Assembly: GCA_947501475.1 (NCBI GenBank) | Contig: CANMWA010000001.1 | Span: forward strand, 310,001-374,000 | Direction: 5' to 3' | DNA length: 64,000 nucleotides | Source: an uncultured Aquimarina sp. | GTDB taxonomy: Bacteria > Bacteroidota > Bacteroidia > Flavobacteriales > Flavobacteriaceae | Shown here: one piece after another, positions 43,159-52,446 of the stretch | Position numbering within the stretch: the first letter of the stretch is position 1 | Layout of the letters: each line of letters opens with the position of its first letter | Translations under genes and position numbers: made by a program | The notes under the pieces: generated by a model | What the model saw: the letters and a program-made list of their open reading frames with translations, nothing else | What the model was told of the DNA's origin: nothing | Database searches by the model: none

Positions 43159-43911
43159 ATGATGAAAAGAATAGTCGAAATACTGATTTTTTTGATTGTA
43201 GCCATAGGTTTTTCTCAGGACGAAGAAACATTTCAGAGAGCAAACTCATTATACAACCAAGAGAAATATCAAGAAGCAATCGATGCATACAAATCAGTTA
43301 TAGATACAGGAAAAGAATCTGCCTCTTTATATTATAACATGGCAAATGCACATTATAAGTTAAGTAATATTGGCCCAAGTATTTATTATTATGAAAAGGC
43401 TTTAGAAATAGCTCCTAATGATGATGATATCAAAAACAATCTTGCGTTTGCTCAAAATGCAACGATCGATGCGATTGACGTGATCCCCGAGGGTTTTATC
43501 TCTAGAATGCTTAATGGCTTTACAAATATGTTTAACTATGATGGTTGGGCGTGGATTTCGGTAATTTGTGTAGTGATATTTGTTATTCTTTTTATATTGT
43601 ATTACACAGCTAATACTTCTGCAAAAAAGAGAATATTTTTTGTAGGTTCTTGGTTCATTTTAGCATTAGGATTGTTTGGGGTGTTTTTTGCTTTTAGAAA
43701 TTATAATAGCCTTAAGAATAATCAGTTTGCTATTATTTTTGTACAAGAAACTACAGTAAAAAGCGAACCTAATCTTAGAAGTGAAGAGGTATTCGAGCTT
43801 CATGAAGGGACCAAAATACAAGTTATAGAGACTGTAAATAATTGGAAAAAAATCAAACTAGCCGATGGTAAAATTGGTTGGATCCCTAAAGATGATTTAA
43901 AAGAATTATAG
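43159..43911 (+). CDS. batE: BatE, TPR and SH3-type domain protein
   Basis: A 250-residue protein: signal peptide (VAIGFSQ), TPR repeats (about 22-95; YNQEKYQEAIDAYKSVI, YYEKALEIAPNDDDIKNNLAF), two membrane helices (about 131-150, 158-178), then a bacterial SH3-like domain (about 190-250; TTVKSEPNLRSEEVFELHEG, WKKIKLADGKIGWIPKDDL). It starts immediately after the batD stop and is the last gene of the operon. The neighbour converges 2 bp away. Confidence 0.9.
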   Translation: MMKRIVEILIFLIVAIGFSQDEETFQRANSLYNQEKYQEAIDAYKSVIDTGKESASLYYNMANAHYKLSNIGPSIYYYEKALEIAPNDDDIKNNLAFAQNATIDAIDVIPEGFISRMLNGFTNMFNYDGWAWISVICVVIFVILFILYYTANTSAKKRIFFVGSWFILALGLFGVFFAFRNYNSLKNNQFAIIFVQETTVKSEPNLRSEEVFELHEGTKIQVIETVNNWKKIKLADGKIGWIPKDDLKEL

Positions 43912-43913
43912 CG

Positions 43914-45125
43914 TTATTTTTTAAAAGCTTGAATTTTTCCTAAAGTAGCACTTCGCCATAACCACTCTAATGGGCCATACTTAAAATAAGTAAGCCAAAT
44001 CTTGCTTAGAAATGATTGTAGCGCAATTAGTATGATGGCTATAACAAAAAGATATAAGGTTCTAATTTCTCCTAAGTATCCAAGACCCCAACCAAATAAA
44101 ATAAAGGTCCCTATAATTGACTGTAGAACATAATTTGTAAGTGCCATTCTTCCGTATGGAGCAAAAAAGGATAGTATTTTTTGCCCACGATTTTTAATAT
44201 AGATCAATACAAAACCACACAAAATAATTGCTGTAAGTGCAATATTAGACCAATCATAGGCATTAATACCTAATACATGTAGCCAGTTTTTGAAATCTAC
44301 AGGTTGCGGACTCAAACCAAATAAACCTGCGGTAATTAGCAAAGCAATAAGAAAGAAAATAACAGCTCTTTTTAGCCATTTTTTTACTATTGGGATTCGT
44401 TCTTTTATATTTTGAAACAATCCTATTTTACCAAGCCATAGACCAATTAAAAAATAACCAAAGGTGAGATAAAATCGACCAAAAAATCCAATCTGAAAAT
44501 CCATTTTTTGAAGCATTCCCTGGCTAGCATTTTTAGTAAACACTTCAGTGATGCTTCCTTCTTTAAGTGTTTGTATATAGGATGTGTTTACTTCATTATT
44601 GAAATCCATAAAGGAGGGAAAACCAAACGCACTTTCTGTTTCTAATAGCGCATATGAAATAAACCTAGGGATACTTAATAAGAATACCCCTGCAACTAAT
44701 AGGATCCATTTGTTATTCATTTTATAAAAAGGAATAAGAAAAGGAGCCAAAAGTGCATAGATGGTTAAAATATCTCCTTTGTAAAAAAGGTGATGTGTAT
44801 ACCCAATCACAAAAAGTAAAAAAACTCGCCATAAAAATCGACCTGTAAAGTTTTGCCCTCGTTTTGCGGCAGCATCCATCTGAATAAAGAAACTAAGGCC
44901 AAAAAGAATAGAAAAAAGAGCAAAGAATTTACCAATAATTAAAAATCCAATAACACCACTAAGGATCTCATCTATTGTGTTATTAGTAATTTCCATCAAG
45001 TTATCAGTAGGAGCAGAGGCGATATATTGTTCTGTCATATGCACCAAAGCCACACCCGCAAGTGCAAAACCCCTGAGAGCATCTATAATAATAATTCTAT
45101 TTGAAGAAGTTTTTTCCAATACCAT
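43914..45125 (-). CDS. DUF418 (YeiB-type) membrane protein
   Basis: A 403-residue multi-pass membrane protein. The N-terminus IIIIDALRGFALAGVALVHM is the acyltransferase-like signature seen in DUF418/YeiB proteins, followed by about ten hydrophobic segments. The C-terminal DUF418 block includes APYGRMALTNYVLQSIIGTFILFGWG (in part) and GPLEWLWRSATLGK. Probably a transporter or membrane acyltransferase relative; the substrate is unknown. Confidence 0.9.
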   Translation of the reverse strand: MVLEKTSSNRIIIIDALRGFALAGVALVHMTEQYIASAPTDNLMEITNNTIDEILSGVIGFLIIGKFFALFSILFGLSFFIQMDAAAKRGQNFTGRFLWRVFLLFVIGYTHHLFYKGDILTIYALLAPFLIPFYKMNNKWILLVAGVFLLSIPRFISYALLETESAFGFPSFMDFNNEVNTSYIQTLKEGSITEVFTKNASQGMLQKMDFQIGFFGRFYLTFGYFLIGLWLGKIGLFQNIKERIPIVKKWLKRAVIFFLIALLITAGLFGLSPQPVDFKNWLHVLGINAYDWSNIALTAIILCGFVLIYIKNRGQKILSFFAPYGRMALTNYVLQSIIGTFILFGWGLGYLGEIRTLYLFVIAIILIALQSFLSKIWLTYFKYGPLEWLWRSATLGKIQAFKK

Positions 45126-45175
45126 TAAAATAGTAATTTATGTTGATACAATACCTGCAAAAACGAAGGTATGCG

Positions 45176-45234
45176 ATCGATCAATGACAGGTTTGGTTTT
45201 AAGGTGTAGAAGAAAATAAGGTTCATTGATCGAT
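45176..45234. repeat. 12-bp inverted repeat ATCGATCAATGA
   Basis: ATCGATCAATGA (45176-45187) and TCATTGATCGAT (45223-45234) are perfect inverted copies around 35 bases. It lies between the DUF418 start and the hydrolase stop and may be an mRNA end structure or a protein site. Confidence 0.45.
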
Positions 45235-45237
45235 ACG

Positions 45238-46176
45238 TTAATTAGATTCCATTTTACGACGAATTGTTTTGATAAGGTCGTTAGGTTTATCAAATTGAAA
45301 ATAGTGCCCAGTATTTTCTAGAAGTATTAATTCTGAATTTTTTACTTCCTTATGAAATTTTTCGCAATCAGTTCTTAAGGTGCTTAACGAATCCTTGCCT
45401 GTAATAATGGTAATCTGCGATGTTATATTTTTGTATTTATGGATCATTACATTAAGATCCTCTTGGTAATTTATAGATTCTTTGGATTTAGTATAAATAA
45501 CTTTGGGCTGAGACCATATTTTTTGCCTTTCTTTTATTAATTCAGGTATTTTTTCTTTTGCAACAGATTTGAATATAGAATCTAATCCTTTTTTTATTTG
45601 GCTTTTTGCAATTGTGAGGGAAGAAAGCAATGCTATTCCTTTTCCTATAACAGGAGTTGAAATTAATCTGTAGACTTTTCTTAATCTAGACCTGTATAAA
45701 GGTGAGTCAATAATAATGTATTGTAGGTCTTCGATATTTGAGTGTGTAGCCATGTATGCAGCCGTAGAACCACCATATGAGTGCCCAACGATTAAAGGTT
45801 TTTTTAGTTCTAATTGTTTAATCAATTGCTCAACCAAAATCGCATTGTCTTTTATATGGTATGTATACTGGTTTGATGAGCTTAATCCATGTCCGGGTCT
45901 ATCAAAAGATGTAACCCTATATTGTGTTGCGAGGGAATCGACAATGCTATTCCAATCTTCGATAAGACCTGGGCTACCATGAATTAGTAGTATGTCTTTT
46001 CCACTTCCCTTTTGTTGAATCCGGATTTTTTCATTTTCAATCGTTACAAAAGTGTTTTCTGGATTTTCGTTAGTAGATAAATTACCAAAGTTAGTATAAC
46101 CAAGAAATGTTATGGCAAAAGACAGTATTCCGATAACTAAAACGATGGCTTTTGCAATTTTCTTGACTTTTTTCAT
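45238..46176 (-). CDS. Alpha/beta hydrolase, membrane-anchored
   Basis: A 312-residue protein: N-terminal membrane anchor (about 10-27), oxyanion motif HGSPG (66-70), nucleophile elbow GHSYGG with Ser133, an acid in TGKDSLST and the catalytic His in NTGHYFQF near residue 291. It should act in the periplasm or at the inner membrane on an unknown ester or amide. Its start overlaps the stop of the gene upstream by 4 bp (ATGA), so they are translationally coupled. Confidence 0.88.
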   Translation of the reverse strand: MKKVKKIAKAIVLVIGILSFAITFLGYTNFGNLSTNENPENTFVTIENEKIRIQQKGSGKDILLIHGSPGLIEDWNSIVDSLATQYRVTSFDRPGHGLSSSNQYTYHIKDNAILVEQLIKQLELKKPLIVGHSYGGSTAAYMATHSNIEDLQYIIIDSPLYRSRLRKVYRLISTPVIGKGIALLSSLTIAKSQIKKGLDSIFKSVAKEKIPELIKERQKIWSQPKVIYTKSKESINYQEDLNVMIHKYKNITSQITIITGKDSLSTLRTDCEKFHKEVKNSELILLENTGHYFQFDKPNDLIKTIRRKMESN

Positions 46177-46646
46177 TTTTTCTGATGATTTTTTTTGTCA
46201 AGTTTTATTGGTTTGCCTATAGGAAGCAAAACTTTATCATGATCATATACTAATTGATAGTTTGAAATTTTAATTTTTTCAACTCTCGAAGTGTTGTAAC
46301 GCGTGGGTTTACTATATGTAAAATCTGGAAGGGTGTATTTAGAATCTCTTACCAATGAATCTATAGTAAGCTGCAACTCATTTGGAGAGTTAATTTGCCA
46401 TGTGCCAAAAAGTGAATCGAGAGAAAGAATGGTAAGTCGACCTTTTTGTTCTTTTAAGACAAACGAAAAATCTTCTGATAAATGCAGTTCAATTTCTTTG
46501 TAATCACAATCACATCTTGATGGATGACTTCCTCCTGGGGAAGTATGATCTACATATTTATAATAGTTGTTAATTGTAGGATGTTCTTGAATATCTTGGT
46601 TTAATATTAAAGTAAAAGTCATACATAAGATCAATTTTGTAGGCAT
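46173..46646 (-). CDS. Hypothetical secreted protein
   Basis: A 157-residue protein with a likely N-terminal signal peptide (MPTKLILCMTFTLILNQ) and a small beta-rich body carrying SRCDCDY. No family recognised; it may be a lipocalin-like stress or copper-resistance-style domain (GRLTILSLDSLFGTWQI), but this is weak. Coupled to the hydrolase by a 4-bp overlap. Confidence 0.6.
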   Translation of the reverse strand: MPTKLILCMTFTLILNQDIQEHPTINNYYKYVDHTSPGGSHPSRCDCDYKEIELHLSEDFSFVLKEQKGRLTILSLDSLFGTWQINSPNELQLTIDSLVRDSKYTLPDFTYSKPTRYNTSRVEKIKISNYQLVYDHDKVLLPIGKPIKLDKKNHQKK

Positions 46647-46843
46647 AATAATAAATAGTCTATTCTAGTATACGGAAATAACTTGTAAATACATAATAAA
46701 CATATTGGTTTATGAAAAAGTAATATGCAATGTTTATGCAGATCTGATTAAAATAGATGTTACATTGCCAGAAAGTAAGATGCCATGTATACTTGTTTAA
46801 ATAAATTTACAATTCATTTAACAAAATTTGAAAGTAATACTGT

Positions 46844-46851
46844 TATTTTTG
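46844..46851 (+). promoter_or_regulatory. Possible -7 box inside the longest open frame
   Basis: TATTTTTG matches TAnnTTTG perfectly and lies downstream of the TTG at 46828 that opens the longest frame. If used, translation must start later, at GTG 46870. No well-spaced -33 is visible. Confidence 0.35.
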
Positions 46852-46869
46852 CGCTTTAAATTATTTACA

Positions 46870-47193
46870 GTGATCATAAAGCTTCAAATAGCAAAATTTT
46901 TAATTCTATTAGGGTTTGCCCTAAGTATTGCCGATTATGGTATAGCGTTATTTGATTTTTATACTAATGATGAAGCTTCTTCTATTGTTTTTGAAGAAAC
47001 AGAGAATTCAGAAAAAAAAGAAAAAGAGAGTTCAGAGAAAGAAGACAGTAAAGAGAAAGATAAAATTTCGCAATATGCAGATGAAAAATCTGCTTCGTTA
47101 GCAGATGTATTCGATACATTTTATCCAGATTTTTATTTAAAAAACTCTTCTATTTTTTTAGAGCAAAAAACACCTCCTCCAGAGATTTTATAG
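46870..47193 (+). CDS. Small membrane protein with charged tail
   Basis: A 107-residue protein if GTG 46870 is the start (MIIKLQIAKFLILLGFALSI). One N-terminal membrane helix (about 6-28) is followed by an acidic Glu/Lys/Ser segment (about 45-70) and a short hydrophobic C-terminal part ending in PPPEIL. The longest frame begins at TTG 46828 but includes a possible -7 box. Function unknown. It precedes the SulP cluster by 141 bp on the same strand. Confidence 0.55.
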   Translation: MIIKLQIAKFLILLGFALSIADYGIALFDFYTNDEASSIVFEETENSEKKEKESSEKEDSKEKDKISQYADEKSASLADVFDTFYPDFYLKNSSIFLEQKTPPPEIL

Positions 47194-47334
47194 TGTATTC
47201 ATGTATTTTTTCGAAAAAGAAAACCTATCATTATAGTTTGAAAAGGGGATTTCCTTTGTATTCGAATTGTTTCAAATTTATTTATTTATTGTTTCTCTAT
47301 AACAAATACTGGAGAATAACTAATTTTTACAACT

Positions 47335-48909
47335 ATGAACGTTTTTAAGAATTTAAAAAATGATGTACCAGCAAGTATTGTGGTATTTTTTGTGGCACTA
47401 CCGTTATGTTTAGGTATTGCACTAGCTAGTGGCGCTCCTCTTTTTTCAGGATTAATTGCTGGTATTGTTGGCGGGATCGTCGTAGGAGCTTTAAGTGGTT
47501 CTCAAATTGGAGTAAGTGGTCCAGCAGCTGGTTTGGCGGCAATAGTACTTACCTCTATTGGTGCATTGGGAGGATATGAGAACTTTTTGGTAGCTGTAGT
47601 GCTAGGCGGATGTATACAATTGTTATTTGGGGCATTAAAAGCCGGTATTATTGGGTATTATTTTCCGTCTTCTGTAATTAAAGGAATGCTAACAGGTATA
47701 GGAATTATTATCATTTTAAAGCAAATCCCTCATTTTTTTGGTTATGATGCCGATCCAGAAGGGGATTTTGCATTTTTTCAAGTAGATGGAGAGAACACAT
47801 TTTCTGAAATTTTTAATTCACTTAATTTTATTAGTCCGGGAGCAACAATTATTGCAGCTTTAGGATTAGCTATATTAATATTGTGGGATAAGGTCTTAGT
47901 GAAAAAAGCTAAGTTTTTTCAGATCATACAAGGGCCATTAGTAGCTGTAGCTGTAGGGATTATTTTCTTTATACTAACCAAAGACAGTGCAAGTTTAGGC
48001 ATTTCAAAAGAACATTTAGTTAGTGTTCCTATACCAGGAGATATATCTTCATTTTTAGGGCAGTTTAGTTTTCCTAATTTTTCAGTTATTTTTGAACCTG
48101 ATGTTTGGCTTGTCGCATTTACTATAGCTTTGGTGGCAAGTTTAGAAACATTATTGTGTGTAGAAGCTACCGATAAGCTGGATCCAGAGAAGCATGTAAC
48201 ACCAACCAATAGAGAGTTATTGGCGCAAGGAACCGGAAATATACTTTCAGGTTTGATAGGTGGATTGCCTATTACGCAGGTAATTGTGCGAAGTTCTGCC
48301 AATATCCAATCGGGTGGTAAAACAAAGATGTCTGCTATAATTCATGGTTTTTTATTGTTAATTTCTGTAATTCTAATACCAAAATTGTTAAATATGATAC
48401 CACTTTCTGTATTGGCATCTATATTATTAATTGTGGGTTATAAATTGGCAAAACCATCTCTATTCAAGAAAATGTATGTAATGGGTTGGAAACAGTTTAT
48501 ACCTTTTACAGTTACAGTATTAGGAATTGTGTTTATCGATTTGTTATGGGGTATAGGTCTTGGTCTGCTTGTAGGTATTGTTGTAATTCTAATAAAGAGT
48601 TATCAAAACTCACATTTCCTTCATATCGAAGATAAAAGTAACGGTAAACATAAAATAACGATGACTCTTGCTGAAGAAGTTACTTTCTTTAATAAAGGAG
48701 CAATCTTAAAAGAACTTGATCAATTGCCTGAAGATACGTATCTTACTTTAGATGTAAGAAAGACAAGATATTTGGATAATGATATTATTGAGATTTTGGA
48801 AGATTTTTCTGAAAAAGCGAAGAATAAACATATCGATATTCAATTAATTTCAGAACGAGGTGTTATCGAGAACCCTGATAGTTTTATTCAGTTTTTTCAA
48901 TTACGATGA
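47335..48909 (+). CDS. SulP-family anion transporter, first copy
   Basis: A 524-residue membrane protein with the SulP pattern: LPLCLGIALASGAPLFSGLIAGI, quoted in part, near residue 20, ISGPAAGL-type motif (VSGPAAGLAA) and a 12-14 helix core, then a short C-terminal STAS-like domain (about 440-524; KITMTLAEEVTFFNKGAIL). Followed 41 bp later by a carbonic anhydrase and then by another SulP gene. In this setting bicarbonate is the likely substrate (compare BicA), though sulfate cannot be excluded from sequence. Confidence 0.9.
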   Translation: MNVFKNLKNDVPASIVVFFVALPLCLGIALASGAPLFSGLIAGIVGGIVVGALSGSQIGVSGPAAGLAAIVLTSIGALGGYENFLVAVVLGGCIQLLFGALKAGIIGYYFPSSVIKGMLTGIGIIIILKQIPHFFGYDADPEGDFAFFQVDGENTFSEIFNSLNFISPGATIIAALGLAILILWDKVLVKKAKFFQIIQGPLVAVAVGIIFFILTKDSASLGISKEHLVSVPIPGDISSFLGQFSFPNFSVIFEPDVWLVAFTIALVASLETLLCVEATDKLDPEKHVTPTNRELLAQGTGNILSGLIGGLPITQVIVRSSANIQSGGKTKMSAIIHGFLLLISVILIPKLLNMIPLSVLASILLIVGYKLAKPSLFKKMYVMGWKQFIPFTVTVLGIVFIDLLWGIGLGLLVGIVVILIKSYQNSHFLHIEDKSNGKHKITMTLAEEVTFFNKGAILKELDQLPEDTYLTLDVRKTRYLDNDIIEILEDFSEKAKNKHIDIQLISERGVIENPDSFIQFFQLR

Positions 48910-48950
48910 AAAAACAGCAAGAATATATATAAAACAAATAAAATATAAAT

Positions 48951-49577
48951 ATGAAAGCATATACTAAAGAAACACAAGCATTAATTACTCCAAAAGGTGC
49001 TATAGATTTACTTAAAGAAGGTAATCTAAGATTTCAGAAAAAGAAACAAGCTAGTAGAGATTTGTTAGATCAGGTAGCAGATACTACAAGTGGTCAGTAT
49101 CCATTTGCAACAATTCTAAGTTGCATTGATTCTCGAGTATCGTCTGAATTGATTTTTGATCAGGGTATCGGTGATATTTTTAGTGCTAGAGTCGCTGGTA
49201 ACTTTGTAAATGAAGATATACTAGGGAGCATGGAGTTTGCTTGTAAACTTGCAGGAACTAAACTGGTTTTGGTATTAGGTCATACAGCTTGCGGAGCTGT
49301 AAAAGGCGCATGTGATGATGCAAAACTAGGTAATCTTACAGCATTAATCAGTAAAATCAAACCAGCCGTTGAAGCAGTGAGTGAACCGACTGATAGTTCT
49401 TTAAGAAATTCAAAAAACATTGATTTTGTGAATGAAGTAGCAGTAAAAAATGTGCATATGACTATCGATAACATTAGAAAAGAAAGCGAAGTGCTTAAAG
49501 AGATGGAAGATAATGGTGAGATATTAATAGTTGGAGGCATGTATGATATTAGTAATGGAGCTGTAACTTTCTTATAA
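48951..49577 (+). CDS. Beta-class carbonic anhydrase
   Basis: A 208-residue cytoplasmic enzyme. Zinc ligands Cys58, His111 and Cys114 and the catalytic Asp60-Arg62 dyad are all present (SCIDSR and GHTACGA). It interconverts CO2 and bicarbonate. Placed between two SulP transporters, it probably works with them in bicarbonate uptake or pH control. A strong terminator follows. Confidence 0.95.
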   Translation: MKAYTKETQALITPKGAIDLLKEGNLRFQKKKQASRDLLDQVADTTSGQYPFATILSCIDSRVSSELIFDQGIGDIFSARVAGNFVNEDILGSMEFACKLAGTKLVLVLGHTACGAVKGACDDAKLGNLTALISKIKPAVEAVSEPTDSSLRNSKNIDFVNEVAVKNVHMTIDNIRKESEVLKEMEDNGEILIVGGMYDISNGAVTFL

Positions 49578-49602
49578 GACTAATAATTCTTAAAATTTTC
49601 CC

Positions 49603-49640
49603 AAAAGAGCCGAAATCACTATAATTTCGGCTCTTTTTTT
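49603..49640 (+). terminator. Terminator after carbonic anhydrase
   Basis: AAAAGAGCCGAAAT pairs with ATTTCGGCTCTTTT around CACTATA and ends in a T run. It separates the second SulP gene into its own unit. Confidence 0.9.
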
Positions 49641-49696
49641 GTTAGTTTGATAGTTTTACTATCGCTATGATAGAAAAGAAAACTTAAGGTGTTATT

Positions 49697-51553
49697 ATGA
49701 AAGGATTTTTCAGCAATTTTAAAGGAGATGCATTCGGAGGGTTAACGGCTGGGATTGTAGCACTTCCATTAGCACTAGCATTTGGGGTTTCTTCTGGCTT
49801 AGGTCCTAGCGCAGGTCTTTACGGAGCAATATTTATCAGTTTTTTTGCAGCATTATTTGGCGGAACAAGCACACAGATTTCTGGCCCAACAGCACCAATG
49901 ACCGCAGTAAGTATGCTAGTTATTGCTGGATTAATAGGTGCTAATAATGGAAATGTAGAAAAAGCTATGCCAGCTATTTTAACGGTATTCCTTTTGGCCG
50001 GATTAATGCAGATTGGTTTAGGAATTATTGGCTTAGGAAAATACATTAGATATATACCATATCCTGTGGTTTCAGGATTTATGACGGCAATTGGTGTGAT
50101 GATTTTGGTTACGCAATTTCTACCTGCTTTGGGATATTATCCTAAAGATGATGTAGTATATGTAGAAGAATTTAAACCTGAAGCCGAAGAGGTAATTTTG
50201 GATAAAATCCTTAAAGAAGAAGCCGGAGAAGGTATTTTGGTACTCGAAGACTTTAAAGAAACTATAAAAAGAGCAGAAAAGATTTCTGAAGACGAGATAC
50301 ATCTTGAAGCGGTAACACTAGCAGTTAGTAATGCATCTGGGGTTCTTGGGGCTTTAAAAAGTTTACCTAGAGCAATTAAAAGTATAAATTATTTAGAACT
50401 GATTCTTTGTCTGATAACGATATTGATTATTTATGGATTTAGGAGAATTACGACTTCTGTACCCAGTACTTTGGTGGCTTTAGTTTTAGTTTCAGGGGTA
50501 GCCTATGGTTTTGGGTTTGATTATCGACCCATTGAAACGATTCCAAGTGGATTTCCTATCCCAAGATTGTCCATATTTTCAGATTTTAGCCTAGGCGCAA
50601 TTGCCCCATACTTTTTTACTGCATTATCTTTATCCTTTTTGGGGGCTATAGATTCATTACTAACATCTGTAGTGGCAGATAATATGACCAAAACCAAACA
50701 CAAACCTAACAAAGAACTTGTTGGGCAAGGTATTGGTAATAGTGTGGCTGCACTTTTTGGAGGGATACCAGGAGCAGGAGCTACCATAAGAACAGTAGTG
50801 AATATTAATGCAGGCGGTAAAACCAAATTATCAGGTATGATCGCAGGCATTCTATTATTGATTATACTATTGGCTTTGGGTCCAGTAGCCTCTCAAATTC
50901 CTGCAGCAGTTCTTGCAGGGATTTTAATTACCGTAGGTATTGGTGTTATGGATTATAAAGGATTAAAAGCGATACCAAGTATGCCTTGGATAGAAGTAGT
51001 TATTATGCTGATCGTGTTAGTCCTTTCAGTGTTTTGGGATTTGGTGTATGCAGTTGGGATTGGTCTTGTATTGGCTTCGTTGATGTTTATGAAAAAAATG
51101 GGAGATGTTACTGCTAGTGAATCTAAAGTAGAATCATTAGATGGTTTAGAAAAGAATAGCCTCGTAAGACTATGGAAAGATGAAATTGGTTTTCCGAAGG
51201 AATTAAAAGAAGAGATTTTTATAAAACACCTTAACGGACCCGTATTTTTTGGTTCTACAAGTGAATTGCAGCAGTTGGCTAACCAAATTCCTGAAAGCGC
51301 ATCACATGTAATCCTTAGGATGGACAGAGTGCCATACATGGATCAATCTGGAGTATATACACTAGAGGAAATTATTTTAGGACTTGAACTAAAGGGAATA
51401 AAAACTCATATTGTTGGCATACAGCAACAACCATTATATCTTTTAAAGAATATTGACATAGTACCCGATCTAATACCGGAAGAACGTGTATTTAAGGATT
51501 TTAATTCTTGTATAAGCTATTTAAAAGACATTGTAGAAGATACCGTTTCTTAA
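49697..51553 (+). CDS. SulP-family anion transporter, second copy
   Basis: A 618-residue SulP protein with a full transport core (LPLALAFGVSSGLGPSAGLYG, in part, near 25; ISGPTAPMTAV near 60) and a C-terminal STAS domain (about 505-610; VILRMDRVPYMDQSGVYTLEE). Unlike the first copy, it has an acidic 85-residue insert (about 150-235, YVEEFKPEAEEVILDKIL) between helices. It has its own promoter region after the terminator. The last 4 bases overlap the convergent cvpA-type gene. Confidence 0.9.
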   Translation: MKGFFSNFKGDAFGGLTAGIVALPLALAFGVSSGLGPSAGLYGAIFISFFAALFGGTSTQISGPTAPMTAVSMLVIAGLIGANNGNVEKAMPAILTVFLLAGLMQIGLGIIGLGKYIRYIPYPVVSGFMTAIGVMILVTQFLPALGYYPKDDVVYVEEFKPEAEEVILDKILKEEAGEGILVLEDFKETIKRAEKISEDEIHLEAVTLAVSNASGVLGALKSLPRAIKSINYLELILCLITILIIYGFRRITTSVPSTLVALVLVSGVAYGFGFDYRPIETIPSGFPIPRLSIFSDFSLGAIAPYFFTALSLSFLGAIDSLLTSVVADNMTKTKHKPNKELVGQGIGNSVAALFGGIPGAGATIRTVVNINAGGKTKLSGMIAGILLLIILLALGPVASQIPAAVLAGILITVGIGVMDYKGLKAIPSMPWIEVVIMLIVLVLSVFWDLVYAVGIGLVLASLMFMKKMGDVTASESKVESLDGLEKNSLVRLWKDEIGFPKELKEEIFIKHLNGPVFFGSTSELQQLANQIPESASHVILRMDRVPYMDQSGVYTLEEIILGLELKGIKTHIVGIQQQPLYLLKNIDIVPDLIPEERVFKDFNSCISYLKDIVEDTVS

Positions 51554-52065
51554 TATAAGGCATTACCAGAAGCGTCTTTTGGAGTTTCTTTTAAAACTGT
51601 TGGTAATACCATCGGAGCTAATTTGCGAACAGGAGTATAGAGTAAAGAAGCATTTAAGGTTTCTTGCTTAATAATTGTTATGTTTCTATTGATTGCCTCT
51701 AGAAAAATAATAACTACACTGGCAATAAATGCCATTTTTAAAATCCCAAAAGCACCTCCCAAAATCTTATTTATAATCCCCAGTGCGGCATAATCTGCTA
51801 TTTTGGTAAGCAATTTACCAGCTAATGAAACTAGTATCACCACCAAAACAAAAGTCAAGGCAAAAGCCGCTAATTTCATTGCGCCTTCAGGCCAATTTAC
51901 AAAGCGTTCTACATACCCCCCTATAATATGTGAAAAGTGAACTGCAATATAAATCCCTACAACAAGAGCAATTAATGAAGCTAATGAAGAGAATAAACCT
52001 TTATTGAGCCCGGTTATTAATCCCCATATCAGAAGAATTCCCAAGATGATATCAATGTAATTCAT
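51550..52065 (-). CDS. CvpA-family membrane protein
   Basis: A 171-residue protein with four predicted helices and the CvpA N-terminus YIDIILGILLIWGLITGLNKGLFSS (in part), followed by a Gly-rich KILGGAFGILKM. CvpA proteins are linked to colicin V production and cell-envelope homeostasis; the exact role in Bacteroidota is unclear. It converges on the SulP gene with a 4-bp overlap. Confidence 0.88.
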   Translation of the reverse strand: MNYIDIILGILLIWGLITGLNKGLFSSLASLIALVVGIYIAVHFSHIIGGYVERFVNWPEGAMKLAAFALTFVLVVILVSLAGKLLTKIADYAALGIINKILGGAFGILKMAFIASVVIIFLEAINRNITIIKQETLNASLLYTPVRKLAPMVLPTVLKETPKDASGNALY

Positions 52066-52162
52066 TACTAGAAAAAATATGTTTTCAAATATAGCTTATT
52101 CTGGTTATAAGTAAAGCACCCATATTTATTTGTTAGACTATCTTTTTGTAGTAACTGATTTA

Positions 52163-52192
52163 TTATATATATTTAACATACAATATATATAA
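52163..52192 (+). promoter_or_regulatory. Palindromic operator of the toxin-antitoxin pair
   Basis: TTATATATATT and its exact inverse AATATATATAA flank TAACATAC and end 8 bp before the antitoxin ATG. The pure AT composition makes chance palindromes likelier, but the place fits an autorepressor site. Confidence 0.5.
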
Positions 52193-52200
52193 TATATATA

Positions 52201-52443
52201 ATGAGGAAAATTATAGATATAGATGACAAAATAATCCCGAAACTTAAGCTATTGGCAGCAATAGAAGGTTCTAGTGTAAAGAAAATAATGGAAGATGCAA
52301 TATCCTGGTATATTGATCACAAGCAAAAAGAACAGATCAATAGGATGTCTTTGGATCAAAAAGAAGACCTTGGATTATTAGTATTAATGCAACAAGCCAA
52401 TCAAGCGAGTACAGTAAGTGAAGAAGCATTATTTAAATCATAA
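52201..52443 (+). CDS. Antitoxin of a type II toxin-antitoxin pair
   Basis: An 80-residue protein with a ribbon-helix-helix style N-terminus (RKIIDIDDKIIPKLKLLAAIEG then SVKKIMEDAISWYID) and a Leu/Gln/Glu-rich C-terminal tail that should cover the toxin. The toxin gene begins 3 bp after its stop. A palindrome overlaps the start region, consistent with autoregulation. Confidence 0.8.
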   Translation: MRKIIDIDDKIIPKLKLLAAIEGSSVKKIMEDAISWYIDHKQKEQINRMSLDQKEDLGLLVLMQQANQASTVSEEALFKS

Positions 52444-52446
52444 GAC

